A DNA stretch of 64,000 bases, taken from Terriglobia bacterium. GTDB taxonomy: Bacteria > Acidobacteriota > Terriglobia > Bryobacterales > Bryobacteraceae. Shown in pieces: positions 1 to 10,496 of the stretch. The notes under the pieces were generated by a model, which saw only the letters and a program-made list of their open reading frames with translations, was not told the DNA's origin and made no database searches. Numbering within the stretch: the first letter of the stretch is position 1; each line of letters starts with the position of its first letter. The stretch spans positions 24,740-88,739 of the forward strand of contig JAIQFE010000010.1 of the NCBI GenBank assembly GCA_020073445.1. The letters are read 5' to 3'. Position numbers and translations under genes: made by a program.

Positions 1-1
1 C

Positions 2-1438
<1,437 letters not shown>

Positions 1439-1458
1439 GCCGAATAACCGCTCCATCA

Positions 1459-1496
1459 CTGTCGCGGCTCGGAATCTGCTTTCAGAGCCGCGACAG
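1459..1496. terminator. perfect 12-bp hairpin between convergent rpoC and DUF72 genes
   Basis: CTGTCGCGGCTC at 1459-1470 and its exact complement at 1485-1496 enclose a 14-nt loop. The hairpin sits 20 nt after the rpoC stop and 13 nt before the end of the opposite-strand gene. Neither side has a T-run, so it is a hairpin that could end transcription in both directions or protect 3' ends, not a canonical intrinsic terminator. Confidence 0.6.
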
Positions 1497-1509
1497 CAAT
1501 GGAGTGGTG

Positions 1510-2427
1510 TTACGCAGCCGTAAACAACGACTGCTGCTCGGCGTAGCGGGGGCCGAAATGCTCCAGCTCCACCGGGTAGCGTCGCCGCAAGTCCTTTGGG
1601 GCGTTCCCATGGACGCCCCGAATCAGCGCTCGCGTCTGTAGCGCGTTCACGAAACTCTTTCCCCCGGCATCGTTGTTAAACACCACAAAGGTCCGGTCGG
1701 CGAACCGGCTGGTGTGCTCGATGCGGTGGGTCCACTCGTCGAGTTCCACCTGCGAGTACAGGTAATCGTGCTGCCGTCTCCGCAAAGCTGTGGGCTCAAA
1801 CGCGGCTTTATCGAATAAGCCCAGTGAGTTTTGCGGATTCCTCCCATGCAGCCGCACGTAACCTACATCCGAAGTGAGGATCGCCGACGGCGGCATGGCC
1901 CTAGTGTACTGGGGCTGATCGATATTGCAGAACCCCACCCGGTAGTCAAGGAAGGTGCCGATGGCCTCCTCCGCCATCCAGCTGCTGTGGCGCATTTCTG
2001 CTACCAGCGGAAACTCGTGGAAGGCCCTGCGGAGGTCGATGAAGAACTCCCGATTCTCTGCCGTGAACCGGAACGACCAGGGAAATTGCATCAGCAGTGC
2101 GCCAAGTTTCTTGGCTCGCAACAGCGGCCACAACCCTTCCTTGAAAAACGCGATGCTAGCTTGGTCCAGCACCCGTTTATGCGTGAAATCCTGATGGAGC
2201 TTGGCCGTGAACGTGAAGTCCGGATAGGCCTCGACCTTCTTGATCCATAACTTCACCACTTCCGGCTTGAGTGGTTGATAAAATGAGCTGTTAATCTCCA
2301 CGCAGTCGAGCTGTTTTGCGATCAGCTCCAGCGGGTGGAACCCGGGCGCATGCGCCTTGGGGTAGACTAACCCGTTCCAATGGGGATACGACCAACCTGC
2401 AGTTCCGACTTTGACGGAGGGTGACAT
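1510..2427 (-). CDS. DUF72 domain-containing protein (YecE family)
   Basis: A 305-residue protein with the DUF72 landmarks: VGTAGWSYPHW near the N-terminus, CVEINSSFYQ at about 40-50, the F.FTAKLHQDFTH segment near 75, LLMQFPWSF near 110 and VAEMRHSSW near 140, plus VVFNNDAGGKSFVNA near the C-terminus. DUF72 proteins form a TIM-barrel-like fold; their reaction is not established. Full length for the family. It converges on rpoC and is divergent from the S53 peptidase gene, so it appears to be a single-gene unit. Family call is secure; function unknown. Confidence 0.88.
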   Translation of the reverse strand: MSPSVKVGTAGWSYPHWNGLVYPKAHAPGFHPLELIAKQLDCVEINSSFYQPLKPEVVKLWIKKVEAYPDFTFTAKLHQDFTHKRVLDQASIAFFKEGLWPLLRAKKLGALLMQFPWSFRFTAENREFFIDLRRAFHEFPLVAEMRHSSWMAEEAIGTFLDYRVGFCNIDQPQYTRAMPPSAILTSDVGYVRLHGRNPQNSLGLFDKAAFEPTALRRRQHDYLYSQVELDEWTHRIEHTSRFADRTFVVFNNDAGGKSFVNALQTRALIRGVHGNAPKDLRRRYPVELEHFGPRYAEQQSLFTAA

Positions 2428-2591
2428 GGATGCATCCTGTATTCGTCTTATATTCGCCTATGGCAAGGATAGCGAAGAAGTGGCGAAAATGTCAACAGGA
2501 ATCTTTGGCTGCGCGGTGACGATGCTAAAATAGCTGGTTTGCGAAATCATACTCGAACCTGCATCTGAAGTCACAAGTGGGGTCAAATTCC

Positions 2592-5500
2592 ATGGAGTTT
2601 CGCGCGGCTCGCATTGTCGGAATATTGGCCCTCCTTTCACTCTCATCTGCCACTCTTTTGGCGCAGCGAGACCGCATCGCCGGCCCTGTGGATCGTTTCC
2701 GGAGAGTGGCGCTCAGAGGGAACGTCCATCCCAATGCGAATCCGCTGTTCGACGCCGGTCCGGTCGATCCGCTCATGAAACTGGACCATGTCCTGGTCAT
2801 GCTCAAGCCGTCTGCTGCTCAGCAGGCCGACTTGGACCAGTTACTCGCGGAACAACAGGATCGGTCGTCGCGAAACTATCACGCTTGGCTGACTCCGGAA
2901 CAGTTTGGGGACCGCTTCGGCGCAAGCCCGAACGATGTCGGCCAGGTCGTGTCGTGGCTGCAATCGGAGGGACTTGCGGTCGATGAAGTGTCACGGGCAC
3001 GGACCTGGATCTGGTTCAGCGGCACAGCGGGCCAGATGCGAGCAGCCCTACGGACGGAAATACGCCGCTACAACGTGGCTGGAGAGCTGCATTTCGCTAA
3101 CTCGACGGAACCGTCAGTGCCCGCGGCGATCGAACCCTTCGTAATCGGAATTCAGGGACTGGACGACTTTCTGCCGCGATCCAGACAATCGGTGCGGGCT
3201 CTAAACTCCGTAGCTCCTCAGTTCACTAGTTCACTGGGAAATCACTTCCTGGCGCCGGACGACTTTGCGACCATTTACAACCTGAAGCCGCTTTACGCCG
3301 CTGGTTACGACGGTTCAGGCCAGAGGATTGTCGTGGCTGGACAGTCGACTGTGGACCTGGCGGATATTCGGACATTTCGCAATCTGTACGGCTTGCCTCA
3401 GAATGACCCCCAGATCGTGCTCGTGCCCGGCTCTGTCGATCCCGGTAAGACTTCCGCGATGGGTGAAGCAGCTCTCGATATCGAATGGGCCGGTGCGGTG
3501 GCTCGCAAGGCCAGCATTATTTATGTCTATTCAACCGATGTTCTAAGGATCTCGGTGCCCTATGCGATCAATCACAACCTCGCATCCATCATCACCTACA
3601 GCTTCGGTTTGTGCGAGCAACTGAATAGCTCGGCCACGTTATCCAGTACGCGAGCCTTGGCCCAGCAGGCCAACGCACAGGGAATTACTTGGGTGGCCTC
3701 GTCCGGGGATTCGGGCGCCGCGGGCTGCGATCCGCACGCGGACTCAACGAACCCTATCAAGACTACGAAGGCGTCTTTTGGATTGGGTGTATCGCTTCCG
3801 GCGAGTCTTCCGGAAGTGACTGCGGTCGGTGGAACCCAGTTCGACGATGCCGGCGGCGCCTACTGGGCCACGTTGAATTCAACCACTCTCGCATCGGCTC
3901 TCTCCTATATACCGGAGAAGGGCTGGAACGAATCCGACGCGTCGGGCCTGTCGTCGAGCGGCGGTGGCTTAAGCGTCACGTTTCCCAAGCCATGGTGGCA
4001 AGCCGGGCCAGGTGTGCCGGACGCAAATTTCCGCGCTGTACCGGATGTCTCGCTATCCGCGGCGGGCCACGACGGATATCGGGTAATAAGCGAAGGCCTG
4101 TTCTTCGTAGACAGCGGAACATCGGCTGCGGCCCCTTCCTTTGCCGGAATTCTGGCACTGGTCAATCAATACCAGGAACTCAACTTCGCGCAAACCGGTT
4201 CCGGTCAAGGCAACATCAATCCTAACCTCTATAGCCTCGCCCGAAACACATCCGGCGTCTTTCACGACGTCATCAATGGGGACAACATCGTTCCATGTAT
4301 AGCGAGCTCGCCTGACTGTATGGGTGGGACGCTGGGTTACACCGCCGGGCCCGGATACGATCTGGTCACGGGCCTAGGCTCGGTGGACGGATTCAATCTT
4401 GCTGTCGCGCTGACGACCCAATGGAACACGCCCGCCATCTCCCATCTGAGTCCCGAATCCGTTATCGCCGGAGGTGCGAACTTTACACTGGCGGTGAACG
4501 GATCCGGCTTCGATGCCGGAAGTGTAGTCCTGTGGCTGGGAACACCACTGCCAACTACGTTTGTGAATCGGACGCAATTGCTCGCTACGGTTAGTTCCGT
4601 ATTGTTCGCAACGCCAGGTACTGCCGCCATTACGGTCCAAGCCAGCGGAGGAATCTCGGCTCCAATAACGCTCGCGATTGTCCCTTCCTTCGGCGCCACT
4701 TTCGGTGTCCAAAGAGTTACCACAACCGCGCCGCCAGCGTCCGGTTGTGTGCTGCCCCCTGCAGTTAGCTCTTTTGGAGCCACTGACACTGTATTCCTCT
4801 ATTTCACAGCCGTTGTCACCTCGAACGATCTACTAACCCGCGAATGGATTGCGCCGAATGGGGTAGTGGCGGCCAGCGGCAGTTATGGCCCACAATCCGG
4901 CAACATTTGCTTCGTAAGCGCGAGTCTGAACTTAGGCGTTATTCAAATCAACCCGGTAGGGGTTTGGCAAGTTCGTGTCTACGACCATGGCAGCCTGCTC
5001 TTTTCCGTCCCGTTTACCGTGACTGTCGCCGGGAACCAAACTACCCCCCTAGCCCACGCGGCTGACGGGAATGCATTCAAGACCACGGTCCTTCTTACCA
5101 ACGCAGGTTCGACCCCGGCGCCTTATACCTTGCGCTTCAATGACGACAATGGCAACCTGCCTTCCACAAGATTTGAATTGGAAACGGGTTCGCTGACCGG
5201 TATTATTCCGGCGGGCGGATCGGCAACGATTCGCACCGCAGGGCTGGGCCCCGCGACGGTCAATGGCTGGGCGGAATTGACTGCTCCAGCGTCCGTGGGA
5301 GGCAGCGTTATCTATAGTCAGAAGAATCCGAAATTGCCGTCGGTTCAAGAAGGGACGGCGACCATTGGGACCTCAGCAAGCCAGCACTTCTTTTTGCCGT
5401 TCGACAACACAAATAAGGCAGCCACCGGCGTTGCGTTTACCAATCCAGGCGCCACTGCGGCGAATAACATTCACGTCACATTCCACTACAGCGACGGCAC

Positions 5501-6332
5501 CACGGACGTAACTACCCTGCAGCCCCTAGCTGGCCGCAACCATCGGGCGTTTGCGCTTTCCGTTCCTGACAAAAAAGGCGTAGCCGAAGTGACCTCCGAC
5601 GCGGCCCTTCTCACCGTGGTGTTCCGCGCCAATTCGACAGGAGCGTTCACCGCTTTGGATGCCGTCACCGCCGGGACGGTACCCATCACCCGCACACTAG
5701 CTCACGCCGCTGACGGGAATGCATTCAAGACCACGGTTCTTCTGACCAACGCAGGCTCGGTACCAGCAACCTATACGCTGCGCTTCAACGACGACCAGGG
5801 CCACATACCGGCTACGCGTTTCGAATTGGACACGGGATCGGACCCGCTTACGGGCGCCATTCCGGCAGGCGGATCGGTGACCATTCGCACCGCAGGATTC
5901 GGGCCTGAAACCGTATTCGGCTGGGCGGAGTTGACGGCTCCGGCCTCGGTGGGAGGGAGCGTCATCTACAGCCAGCAGGTTTCTAGACTGCCGACGCTGC
6001 AAGAGGGAACGGCAACTATCGTTGCGTCGGGAAGCAATCACTTCTTCCTCCCGTTTGACAATACGGCTGGCGGGGCTACAGGCGTGGCCATTACGAATCC
6101 GGACCCGAGCCTGGCAAGTAACATCAGCATCACGTTCCGTTATAGCGACGGAACCACTTCGGTGAGTTCTCTAAACCCACTGGCCAGCCGCAATCATACG
6201 GCGTTCGCGCTGTCCGCTCCAGGCAAACAAGGTGTCGCGGAACTCACATCGAACACACCACTCTACACGGTGGTATTTCGAGCCAATTCCACGGGCGCGC
6301 TTACATCGTTGGGAGTGGTTGCAGCACCGTGA
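2592..6332 (+). CDS. secreted S53 (sedolisin/kumamolisin-type) peptidase with duplicated C-terminal domain
   Basis: A 1246-residue exported serine-carboxyl peptidase. I chose ATG 2592 because MEFRAARIVGILALL gives a clean signal peptide; an in-frame GTG lies at 2577. A Pro-kumamolisin activation domain occupies roughly 40-180 and the peptidase roughly 205-600. The catalytic pair is E292 and D296 (GEAALD), the oxyanion Asp is D373 (SSGDSG) and the nucleophile is S511 in GTSAAAP. This matches the Glu-Asp-Asp-Ser set of sedolisins, which work at acidic pH. A TIG/IPT-like fold follows at about 610-695, then an Ig-like stretch and two copies of a 216-residue domain (about 819-1034 and 1035-1246). 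These probably act in substrate or surface binding. Low-pH protein degradation is inferred from the family. Confidence 0.92.
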   Translation: MEFRAARIVGILALLSLSSATLLAQRDRIAGPVDRFRRVALRGNVHPNANPLFDAGPVDPLMKLDHVLVMLKPSAAQQADLDQLLAEQQDRSSRNYHAWLTPEQFGDRFGASPNDVGQVVSWLQSEGLAVDEVSRARTWIWFSGTAGQMRAALRTEIRRYNVAGELHFANSTEPSVPAAIEPFVIGIQGLDDFLPRSRQSVRALNSVAPQFTSSLGNHFLAPDDFATIYNLKPLYAAGYDGSGQRIVVAGQSTVDLADIRTFRNLYGLPQNDPQIVLVPGSVDPGKTSAMGEAALDIEWAGAVARKASIIYVYSTDVLRISVPYAINHNLASIITYSFGLCEQLNSSATLSSTRALAQQANAQGITWVASSGDSGAAGCDPHADSTNPIKTTKASFGLGVSLPASLPEVTAVGGTQFDDAGGAYWATLNSTTLASALSYIPEKGWNESDASGLSSSGGGLSVTFPKPWWQAGPGVPDANFRAVPDVSLSAAGHDGYRVISEGLFFVDSGTSAAAPSFAGILALVNQYQELNFAQTGSGQGNINPNLYSLARNTSGVFHDVINGDNIVPCIASSPDCMGGTLGYTAGPGYDLVTGLGSVDGFNLAVALTTQWNTPAISHLSPESVIAGGANFTLAVNGSGFDAGSVVLWLGTPLPTTFVNRTQLLATVSSVLFATPGTAAITVQASGGISAPITLAIVPSFGATFGVQRVTTTAPPASGCVLPPAVSSFGATDTVFLYFTAVVTSNDLLTREWIAPNGVVAASGSYGPQSGNICFVSASLNLGVIQINPVGVWQVRVYDHGSLLFSVPFTVTVAGNQTTPLAHAADGNAFKTTVLLTNAGSTPAPYTLRFNDDNGNLPSTRFELETGSLTGIIPAGGSATIRTAGLGPATVNGWAELTAPASVGGSVIYSQKNPKLPSVQEGTATIGTSASQHFFLPFDNTNKAATGVAFTNPGATAANNIHVTFHYSDGTTDVTTLQPLAGRNHRAFALSVPDKKGVAEVTSDAALLTVVFRANSTGAFTALDAVTAGTVPITRTLAHAADGNAFKTTVLLTNAGSVPATYTLRFNDDQGHIPATRFELDTGSDPLTGAIPAGGSVTIRTAGFGPETVFGWAELTAPASVGGSVIYSQQVSRLPTLQEGTATIVASGSNHFFLPFDNTAGGATGVAITNPDPSLASNISITFRYSDGTTSVSSLNPLASRNHTAFALSAPGKQGVAELTSNTPLYTVVFRANSTGALTSLGVVAAP
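5047..6330 (+). repeat. two 648-bp in-frame tandem copies in the S53 peptidase gene
   Basis: Copy 1 runs from about 5047 to 5694 and copy 2 from about 5695 to 6330. The strongest match starts at 5061 and at 5709, where 29 nt are identical, giving a 648-bp period (216 codons). Identity is high through the whole unit at protein level, including the AHAADGNAFKTTVLLTNAG opening and the TVVFRANSTGA ending. A recent duplication or gene conversion of a beta-rich domain is the simplest reading. Confidence 0.85.
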
Positions 6333-6360
6333 GAACGGGCGGCAGTTAGGGAAACGTAGG

Positions 6361-8961
6361 TTACTGAACGAAGGTAGTCTTCAGGTCGCGCGCCCAAACG
6401 CGCGATTGTGACGCGCGGCTACTCTTGCGTGCCCGCTTCTGCTGATACATCAGGCGGTCGGCTTCCGCCAGGAGCCGTTCCGCGTCGGCGCCGTCCGCGG
6501 GGAAGTGCGCCACTCCGACACTGGCCGAGAGAGGCTTGTCGAAGGACTGAATTCCGATGCCGGCTACCACACGCCGGAATTCCTCCACGCGCTGTTCCGC
6601 ATCGGCCTGTTTGACTCCGGCGATCAGGACCACAAACTCGTCGCCGCCCATGCGCGCCACGTAATCGTATTCGCGGCAGTTCGACTTGAGCCCGGCCGCG
6701 ACTTCCCGCAACAGTCGGTTGCCTTCCAGATGTCCGTAGCGGTCGTTGATCGCCTTGAGTTCGTCCAGGTCCAGCACCACCACGGTCAGCGACTGATTCG
6801 TGCGGCGCGCCCGCGATACTTCCGCGTCCAATTGCAGGAACAGGGACCGGGCGTTGGGCAGCGAGGTTAGGAAATCCGTGGTTGCCGAAGATTCCGCCTG
6901 CTGGAACCGGAGTGCGTTTTCGATGGACATGCCGATCTTGGGGGCGATCGCCATCAGAAGCCGCAGATGATCCTTGGTGAAAGCGTCCCGCTCCATGTGA
7001 TACAGCGTCAGGACGCCAATCGTTCCGTTTGCGCCCTCAAGCGGCAGTGCAACCGCCGAGCGGAGCGCCGACGTCAACGTTTTGTCGTTAAGGTACGATG
7101 GCTCCACCGAAGGATTCCCGTTTACGATCGGCTTCCCGTTCTCCGCCACCCATCCGGAAAGGCCCTGACCCATCGGAATCTGGAGGGAAGAGAAGAGGCG
7201 GCAGTCTTCGCCGTTGACATATTCCGGAGTCAGCTCGTCGCCGCGCACCATCCACACCGCTAGGGAATGGTGCGGAATGATGCGCCGCAGACGAACGTCG
7301 AGGACCGAGAGAGTCTCGTCCAGGCTCAGCGAATTTCCCAGGTCCTGGGAGATTTCGAATAAGGCCTGGACTTCCTGGCGGGCCCCGGCAATCAGATTCA
7401 GGAAGTTCACCGGTTCGGCCTTGGCTATCACTGCGGCCGACCCGTTGGACGCTTCAAAGCCCGCTGCCGGCGCCAGACCGCGTTCGATTTTCACGTCTTT
7501 CGACAGGCTCGCCGACTTGGGCGCCGGGAGCTTCGCTTTGCGCTCCCACTCCACGTAGCCGTGCTCTAAAGCGTCCACCACGCGCGGATCGAATGCATGG
7601 CCGGCTTCCGACCGGACTACCTTCATGGCGTCTTCGAGGGGCATCGCACGCCGGTACTGGCGGTCCGAAGCGAGAGCATCCAGGCAGTCCACCGCCGCCA
7701 GGATGCGCGCCCCAATGGGAATCTCTTCGCCTCGGAGTCCGTTTGGGTATCCCGTGCCGTCCCATTTCTCGTGATGCGCCCGGACGATGGGAGCCACCGG
7801 ATAGGGGAAGCGCACCCGCTCCAGGATCTCGGCTCCCACGATCGGGTGAATCTTCATCTTCTCGAACTCTTCCGGCGTCAGCTTGCCGGGCTTCGAGATA
7901 ATGTGCTCCGGCACCGCCAGCTTTCCGATGTCGTGCAGCAGGGCGGCCGCCTGCAAAGCTTGCAGTTCGGCTTCGGTGAGGTCGAGTGAGGCAGCCAGTT
8001 CCCGAGCGTATATTTGGACCCGCTTCAGGTGGTCGTGCGTGGTGTGATCCTTGGCTTCGATGGCCAGGGCCAGCGCTTCGATTGTCCTGAGGTGCAGGGA
8101 CGCGACTTCCTCGGCGTGTTTCGTTTCCGCCTCCAGGCGATTCAAGTACAGCCGGTAGGATCGGTAGATCAGGTAGACCACCGGGCCCGTCAACAGCATG
8201 GTGGGCCAGCCGACATAGCGTGCGGCCGTACTGACAGCCATGGCGATTCCGGCTCCGGCCATGTAATGCGGCAAGGACCAGAAGGACGTGCATAGCCATA
8301 CAGCTGCAAAGTCTCGACGCTCGGCAATCGCCGTCCACTTGGCGATCGGAGCCGTATTCAGGAGGAACAGCGCCAGTGTAGCTATCGCCAGGCGATAGGA
8401 TGTGTCGATGTCGGAGAACTGGAACCACGCGGAATGGTAAACCCGTTCGGCTGCCCCGGCCGCTACGATCATCAGCGCCACCTGGAATAAGACGAACGCT
8501 GCGGGAGGCCTCTGGGGTTGATTCCAGTAGCACTGGATCAGGGCTACGCCGCAAGCCAGCAGTATGGTCTCCGAAGGTGTGAGCTCCACCAGGCCGAGCA
8601 GCACGAACAGAAACCCGAGAGGCAGCGGCTCGGTCATCCCGGGAACTCGCAGGCGTGCTCCCGCCGAGATGAGGGAGATCGAGAGGAACGCTCCAAATTT
8701 GATCAGATCCGGGGAATGCCAGTATACAGCTGAATTCGCTAATACTGCGGCCGCAACGGTCATGACCACGGCCAGCAGGAGCCGGGCCCCGAAGGTCAGG
8801 GGACCCTGAACTGTGGTGTTCTCTGGCAGATCCGCAGCTTTGGACTCAGCACGAGAAGGTACCTGCGACTCCTCAAGAGGCGCCTGATGGTCCTCCGGCA
8901 TAGCCTGCGGTGCTAGGAACACGTCCGACACGCGCTGTCCTGAATGCAAGCTTGCGGCCAC
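6361..8961 (-). CDS. membrane HD-GYP / GAF / GGDEF protein (cyclic-di-GMP turnover)
   Basis: An 866-residue membrane signalling protein that combines both c-di-GMP chemistries. Residues about 55-275 hold several hydrophobic segments forming a membrane sensor. An HD-GYP phosphodiesterase domain follows at about 285-465 with LLHDIGKLAVP, the HHEKWDGTGYP signature and LRGEEIP. A GAF domain lies at about 525-690. The C-terminal GGDEF domain has an intact GGDEF motif (RMGGDEFVVL), preceded at the correct five-residue spacing by REYD, which fits the RxxD product-inhibition site. Both active sites look complete, so direction must be set by the sensor or GAF domain. It is divergent from a sigma-54 activator and a PilZ protein. 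Confidence 0.93.
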   Translation of the reverse strand: MAASLHSGQRVSDVFLAPQAMPEDHQAPLEESQVPSRAESKAADLPENTTVQGPLTFGARLLLAVVMTVAAAVLANSAVYWHSPDLIKFGAFLSISLISAGARLRVPGMTEPLPLGFLFVLLGLVELTPSETILLACGVALIQCYWNQPQRPPAAFVLFQVALMIVAAGAAERVYHSAWFQFSDIDTSYRLAIATLALFLLNTAPIAKWTAIAERRDFAAVWLCTSFWSLPHYMAGAGIAMAVSTAARYVGWPTMLLTGPVVYLIYRSYRLYLNRLEAETKHAEEVASLHLRTIEALALAIEAKDHTTHDHLKRVQIYARELAASLDLTEAELQALQAAALLHDIGKLAVPEHIISKPGKLTPEEFEKMKIHPIVGAEILERVRFPYPVAPIVRAHHEKWDGTGYPNGLRGEEIPIGARILAAVDCLDALASDRQYRRAMPLEDAMKVVRSEAGHAFDPRVVDALEHGYVEWERKAKLPAPKSASLSKDVKIERGLAPAAGFEASNGSAAVIAKAEPVNFLNLIAGARQEVQALFEISQDLGNSLSLDETLSVLDVRLRRIIPHHSLAVWMVRGDELTPEYVNGEDCRLFSSLQIPMGQGLSGWVAENGKPIVNGNPSVEPSYLNDKTLTSALRSAVALPLEGANGTIGVLTLYHMERDAFTKDHLRLLMAIAPKIGMSIENALRFQQAESSATTDFLTSLPNARSLFLQLDAEVSRARRTNQSLTVVVLDLDELKAINDRYGHLEGNRLLREVAAGLKSNCREYDYVARMGGDEFVVLIAGVKQADAEQRVEEFRRVVAGIGIQSFDKPLSASVGVAHFPADGADAERLLAEADRLMYQQKRARKSSRASQSRVWARDLKTTFVQ

Positions 8962-9118
8962 TACTTTTGCCCTTCAGTTTCTTCAAGATGGCCGGGTTGG
9001 GGCATTAGTCCGGCGACAGTATGGCACTTTCTGGCCCCCAGTTTTGCGACAAACTGACGCAGTCTTCCGGGACAATTCCGAGAGTGGGTAAGGTGTTCCG
9101 CGGAGGGCCAATGTCAGC

Positions 9119-10177
9119 GTGATTCGGCAAGATGGAAGAGACACGAACCCAATGATCACCGAAGCCCCACGATTGCCGACAGTACGAGTGCCTACGGCCG
9201 AAGCTCCCTCACAGGTGTTTCTCGGGATGACCGCGATCATCGTGAGCGAGCCGATGCAGCGGCTCATGGAACTAGTCCAGCGCGTGGCCCGATCGAGCGC
9301 CACCACGCTGGTAACCGGTGAGAGCGGTGTGGGCAAGGAGCTGGTGGCGCGGGCGGTCCACTATCATTCGGGCCGGGCCGGCAAGCCTTGGGTCGATTTC
9401 AACTGCGCGGCGCTGCCCGAACAGCTTCTGGAGAGCGAACTATTCGGCCACGAGCGGGGCGCGTTTAGCGGAGCCGATTCCGCCAAACCGGGATTGTTCG
9501 AGCTGGCGCACCAGGGCACCATTTTCCTGGACGAAGTGGGAGAGCTGGACGCCCGGCTTCAAGTGAAGTTGCTGCGCGTGCTGGATGGCGCGCCGTACTA
9601 CCGGCTGGGCGGCGTCCGGAAAGTTTCTGTGGACGTGCGCGTGGTGGCGGCCACCAACCGGGATCTGGAGCGAGCTGTGGCGCAAGGCCGCTTTCGCAGC
9701 GACTTGTTCCACCGGCTCAGCCAGTTCACGCTGCACGTGCCTCCGCTGCGGTCGCGCCCGGCCGATATCGAGCCGCTGGCGCGCCACTTTCTGGCCGAGC
9801 ATTTTCCGGGGCTGGAACTGGGCCACTCGGCTGTGGGCGCGCTTCGGAATTATTCCTGGCCGGGGAACATCCGGGAATTGCGAAACGCTGTAATTCAGGC
9901 CGGCGTCATGAGCCAGGGTGGCGAGATCACAGCGCAGGATTTCCGCCTGCGGCCGTTGCCTTCGCCGATGAGCGATGCCAGCGACTACGACGATGATTCC
10001 GACGGCCTCGAAGAGGACTCGGGAAGCCTGGAAACGATGGAGCGCCGCATGATCGAGGAAGCGCTGGCAGCCACCGGCGGGCATCAGCAGAAGGCGGCTG
10101 CGCGTCTGGGAATCTCGCGGCGGACCCTCAGCCGCAAGCTCAAACTGTATGAATCCGAGCAGCGGGTGGCCCTATGA
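9119..10177 (+). CDS. sigma-54-dependent transcriptional activator without receiver domain
   Basis: A 352-residue AAA+ activator with a Fis-type HTH. Walker A is GESGVGKE, Walker B is GTIFLDEVGEL, and the arginine-finger region is RSDLFHRLSQF. The sigma-54 contact loop reads GAFSGA where the usual motif is GAFTGA. The C-terminal HTH is KAAARLGISRRTLSRKL. Only about 40 residues precede the AAA+ domain, so there is no receiver, GAF or PAS input; activity must be controlled by expression level or a partner. The GTG start at 9119 has GGAGG 12 nt upstream; ATG 9152 is an alternative. The stop overlaps the PilZ gene by 4 nt, implying translational coupling. Confidence 0.9.
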   Translation: MIRQDGRDTNPMITEAPRLPTVRVPTAEAPSQVFLGMTAIIVSEPMQRLMELVQRVARSSATTLVTGESGVGKELVARAVHYHSGRAGKPWVDFNCAALPEQLLESELFGHERGAFSGADSAKPGLFELAHQGTIFLDEVGELDARLQVKLLRVLDGAPYYRLGGVRKVSVDVRVVAATNRDLERAVAQGRFRSDLFHRLSQFTLHVPPLRSRPADIEPLARHFLAEHFPGLELGHSAVGALRNYSWPGNIRELRNAVIQAGVMSQGGEITAQDFRLRPLPSPMSDASDYDDDSDGLEEDSGSLETMERRMIEEALAATGGHQQKAAARLGISRRTLSRKLKLYESEQRVAL

Positions 10178-10452
10178 ACATAGCGATTCACGAGAAGCGC
10201 CGGGAGACTCGCCAGCCGGCCGAAGGGCCGGTTCTCGTGAACTTCTCCAATCCCCAGCCGATGGAGATCCTGGGCGAACTGGTGGATGTGAGCCCCAGCG
10301 GATTCCGCATGGCCCACGCCAATCAATCGCTGCACTCCGGACAACTGGTCGGATTTTCTCACGGCTTCGCCATCGGCACGGCCCGCGTGATGTGGAACCG
10401 CATCATGGATCACCGCGTCGAGACCGGCTTCCGCATCGTCACCACCAGATAA
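10174..10452 (+). CDS. PilZ domain protein (predicted c-di-GMP receptor)
   Basis: A 92-residue single-domain protein. The two PilZ ligand motifs are visible: an Arg-rich RRETRQ near residue 10, and DVSPSGFRMAH in the role of D/NxSxxG. The remainder is beta-rich and ends in ETGFRIV. The ATG overlaps the TGA of the sigma-54 activator, so the two are made together. With the divergent HD-GYP/GGDEF protein this makes a local c-di-GMP write/erase/read set; that link is inferred from position. Confidence 0.8.
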   Translation: MNIAIHEKRRETRQPAEGPVLVNFSNPQPMEILGELVDVSPSGFRMAHANQSLHSGQLVGFSHGFAIGTARVMWNRIMDHRVETGFRIVTTR

Positions 10453-10496
10453 CATAATAACTGCCAGATCCACGCTTGATCCGCTAAAATTAGTGC

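Noticed and set aside
2577..2591. GTGGGGTCAAATTCC just before the S53 peptidase ATG, similar to words seen in REP elements
   Set aside because: Too short and single-copy in this window to support a repeat.
8962..9118. Possible sigma-54 promoter between the HD-GYP gene and the activator
   Set aside because: GG-N10-GC can be placed on the minus strand but the -24 and -12 boxes match poorly.
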